DNA from: a virus
IMG/VR virus record: IMGVR_UViG_3300047510_001467
Location: 1 to 20,845 of that record
Reading direction: 5' to 3' (one strand)
DNA: 20,845 nt
Shown here in pieces: positions 20,501-20,845 of this stretch. A program made the position numbers and the translations under genes. Numbering within the stretch: position 1 is the stretch's first letter; the number at the start of each line of letters is the position of its first letter. The notes beneath the pieces are model-generated. The model was given only the letters and a program-made list of their open reading frames with translations. It was not told where the DNA came from and did no database searches.

Positions 20501-20845
20501 GGAGCCGGTACTCACAACGGTGATGCTGGGAGCAAAAACAGGGGGCAGTACATTTAGTCTAACCCTTGAGGCATCTACGCCCGTTGGGACGCTTGATGAC
20601 CAGTAGTCTATATCTATAGCCCTTACTTCTCCGGTTCCAGTAGAATATACAAGGAAGTTGCTGACGATTGAGATTGCGGTGATTCTTGAAAGCTGGAATC
20701 CCAATGCATTACTGGTAACGAACTGGCCGTTTGATACCAATTTGTTGAATCCACCGAAATGGTCGTACTCATAGATTCCGTGATTGGCTGCATTGTCATG
20801 GTTAAATATGAAAAAATAAATCTTAGAATCTTTGTCGCTAGAAAT
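17549..20845 (-). CDS. Tail nozzle/stabilisation-like structural protein (5' partial)
   Basis: The frame stays open to the window edge: the codons above 20740 read KIYFFIFNHDNAANHGIYEYD, clear coding sequence, so the TTG at 20740 is not the start and at least 1098 residues are present. The protein is beta-rich throughout, with FLKFYYRYIYADGRISALSP and GDYIRVTFYR-like strands. The 'yyFiyN...hgIyeyd' opening and the 'YRYIYADG..SalSP' motif are like the stabilisation/nozzle proteins of crAss-like and other short-tailed phages, related in role to T7 gp12. It would form the distal tube through which DNA and the internal proteins pass. It ends TAA directly before the ATG of the gp14-like gene. Exact family is uncertain. 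Confidence 0.65.
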   Translation of the reverse strand: MSSDKDSKIYFFIFNHDNAANHGIYEYDHFGGFNKLVSNGQFVTSNALGFQLSRITAISIVSNFLVYSTGTGEVRAIDIDYWSSSVPTGVDASRVRLNVLPPVFAPSITVVSTGSANIVVARQFLKFYYRYIYADGRISALSPSSIIKNVHDIDEYNINKITIAIPTAQKVHAGVESLEIIGYNDESNTYFVVKDIRGQSVFNNHNSGSTQIVADYTATNTYQVIADIETGYIHATAPFDVKALSSAKNRLFFSNYKNWLADNATQAEGTGLTPSITFQTSGTERPACFIEGSIFDIGVVYRDEFGRTSGVKKLNISATIPFRDGSGTDIQLISPSVRRPYLPHEDHTTLPDSISFNLSNAAFNTIPSWAKTCEVVISDNKAFTDFIQFPLESVYADSLNSNGTVNSVKYQFGLEFGVKLADGTYAFANSQRFLSETHKTEIKYFALNLRDAVKNGLGWDFVPGDYIRVTFYRTSEVGSSVGSWHEELVTGEVIAQQDQRLVIKIHDLPQLGGLPDYLGYTIESSNLLYVDGSGVSDNNYYCDYGVATVFRRASVDTSVYRETGLVFDVTSLPTTLKISGDTSLTKVVHKTVPAAFDPTPADKTILCVNSHGESLFGVRTYRSFFGRSITYVDFTQQLSSEQNQTAISFSGVYLSGTKNNNLNFVDAVEEVRLPSELVQVNKLQLASKVESIGTVMLAIGEVNTASIYIGESQLVGSSENADLVIDRNVIGTFNVLQGGYGTKHPETVVERGGFIYWYDANKAEVLRYGRNGVIPISQNKYKSTLNKITTGLSTQSSLVGHFDPIQNEYLLSVSDPLRVNTFSLADYSTVTLYNASVSTLGGSVNISLSGLSLDNVVEVRIATLTGFPLKNIRVSFGGNPVYTSTTATFPSTSVLYVRFVPTSASGSLLITGLPEPVVSPDTNIQIKKYGHDYSQVHHHMPLTHAFNESANKWRGYDMYFSEASAIVNNTLYTFQNGLMYKHHQSNVATFYGITYPTAFSYYLDYQNVVSVPVSHSLETDVAPAKSRLQSENHATELVSADYVEQEDFFRSSFKRDKLSGNILTGKRVRGSKLLSLLRMPSTFSVKRIYTEVKDSTGH

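Noticed and set aside
20738-20740. TTG as start of the nozzle-like gene
   Set aside because: The frame continues upstream to the window edge with convincing coding sequence, so this is an internal Leu.

Overview
The window looks like part of a lytic, short-tailed (podovirus-like) phage genome. No host genes, rRNA, tRNA, insertion sequence or integrase is visible. Genes are tightly packed, often with ATGA or 1-nt overlaps. The replication genes on the + strand mostly lack Shine-Dalgarno sites and have A/T-rich leaders, which would suit a Bacteroidota host; that is a weak inference. GATC appears to be absent from all 20.8 kb, a sign of adaptation to a host restriction or methylation system.

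Bases 1-4519 (+ strand) hold a DNA replication and recombination module. In order: the 3' end of a YqaJ-like exonuclease, an SSB-like OB-fold protein, a spacer with a strong hairpin and a palindrome, a lambda-O-like replication initiator, a DnaB/T7-gp4-type helicase, two overlapping small helical genes, a second SSB-like protein ending DDLPF, a VRR-NUC nuclease, two very small ORFs, and a PD-(D/E)XK-like nuclease. Inside the initiator gene are four identical 13-bp iterons at 33, 33 and 30 bp, followed by an A-rich tract with a perfect inverted repeat. This is the architecture of the lambda origin, so the replication origin probably lies within this gene.

Bases 4529-20845 (- strand) hold a virion module transcribed toward the replication genes. 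It runs from a large beta-rich tail nozzle/stabilisation-like protein (5' end outside the window), through a 205-aa Ala/Gly-rich protein and a 540-aa protein, to one 3579-aa protein. Order and position recall T7 genes 12-14-15-16 (nozzle plus ejectosome), with the giant protein in the gp16 slot. It carries a zincin-type HEASH motif, a RadC-like JAB motif (HNHP...PSNSD), a duplicated domain of unknown function, long coiled coils and a C-terminal region like those of large polyvalent proteins. I infer that it is packaged and ejected with the DNA.

The two modules converge with only 9 nt between the stop codons. The left module would copy and process the DNA; the right module would build the tail and deliver proteins into the cell. 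Portal, capsid, terminase, DNA polymerase and lysis genes are not in this window.
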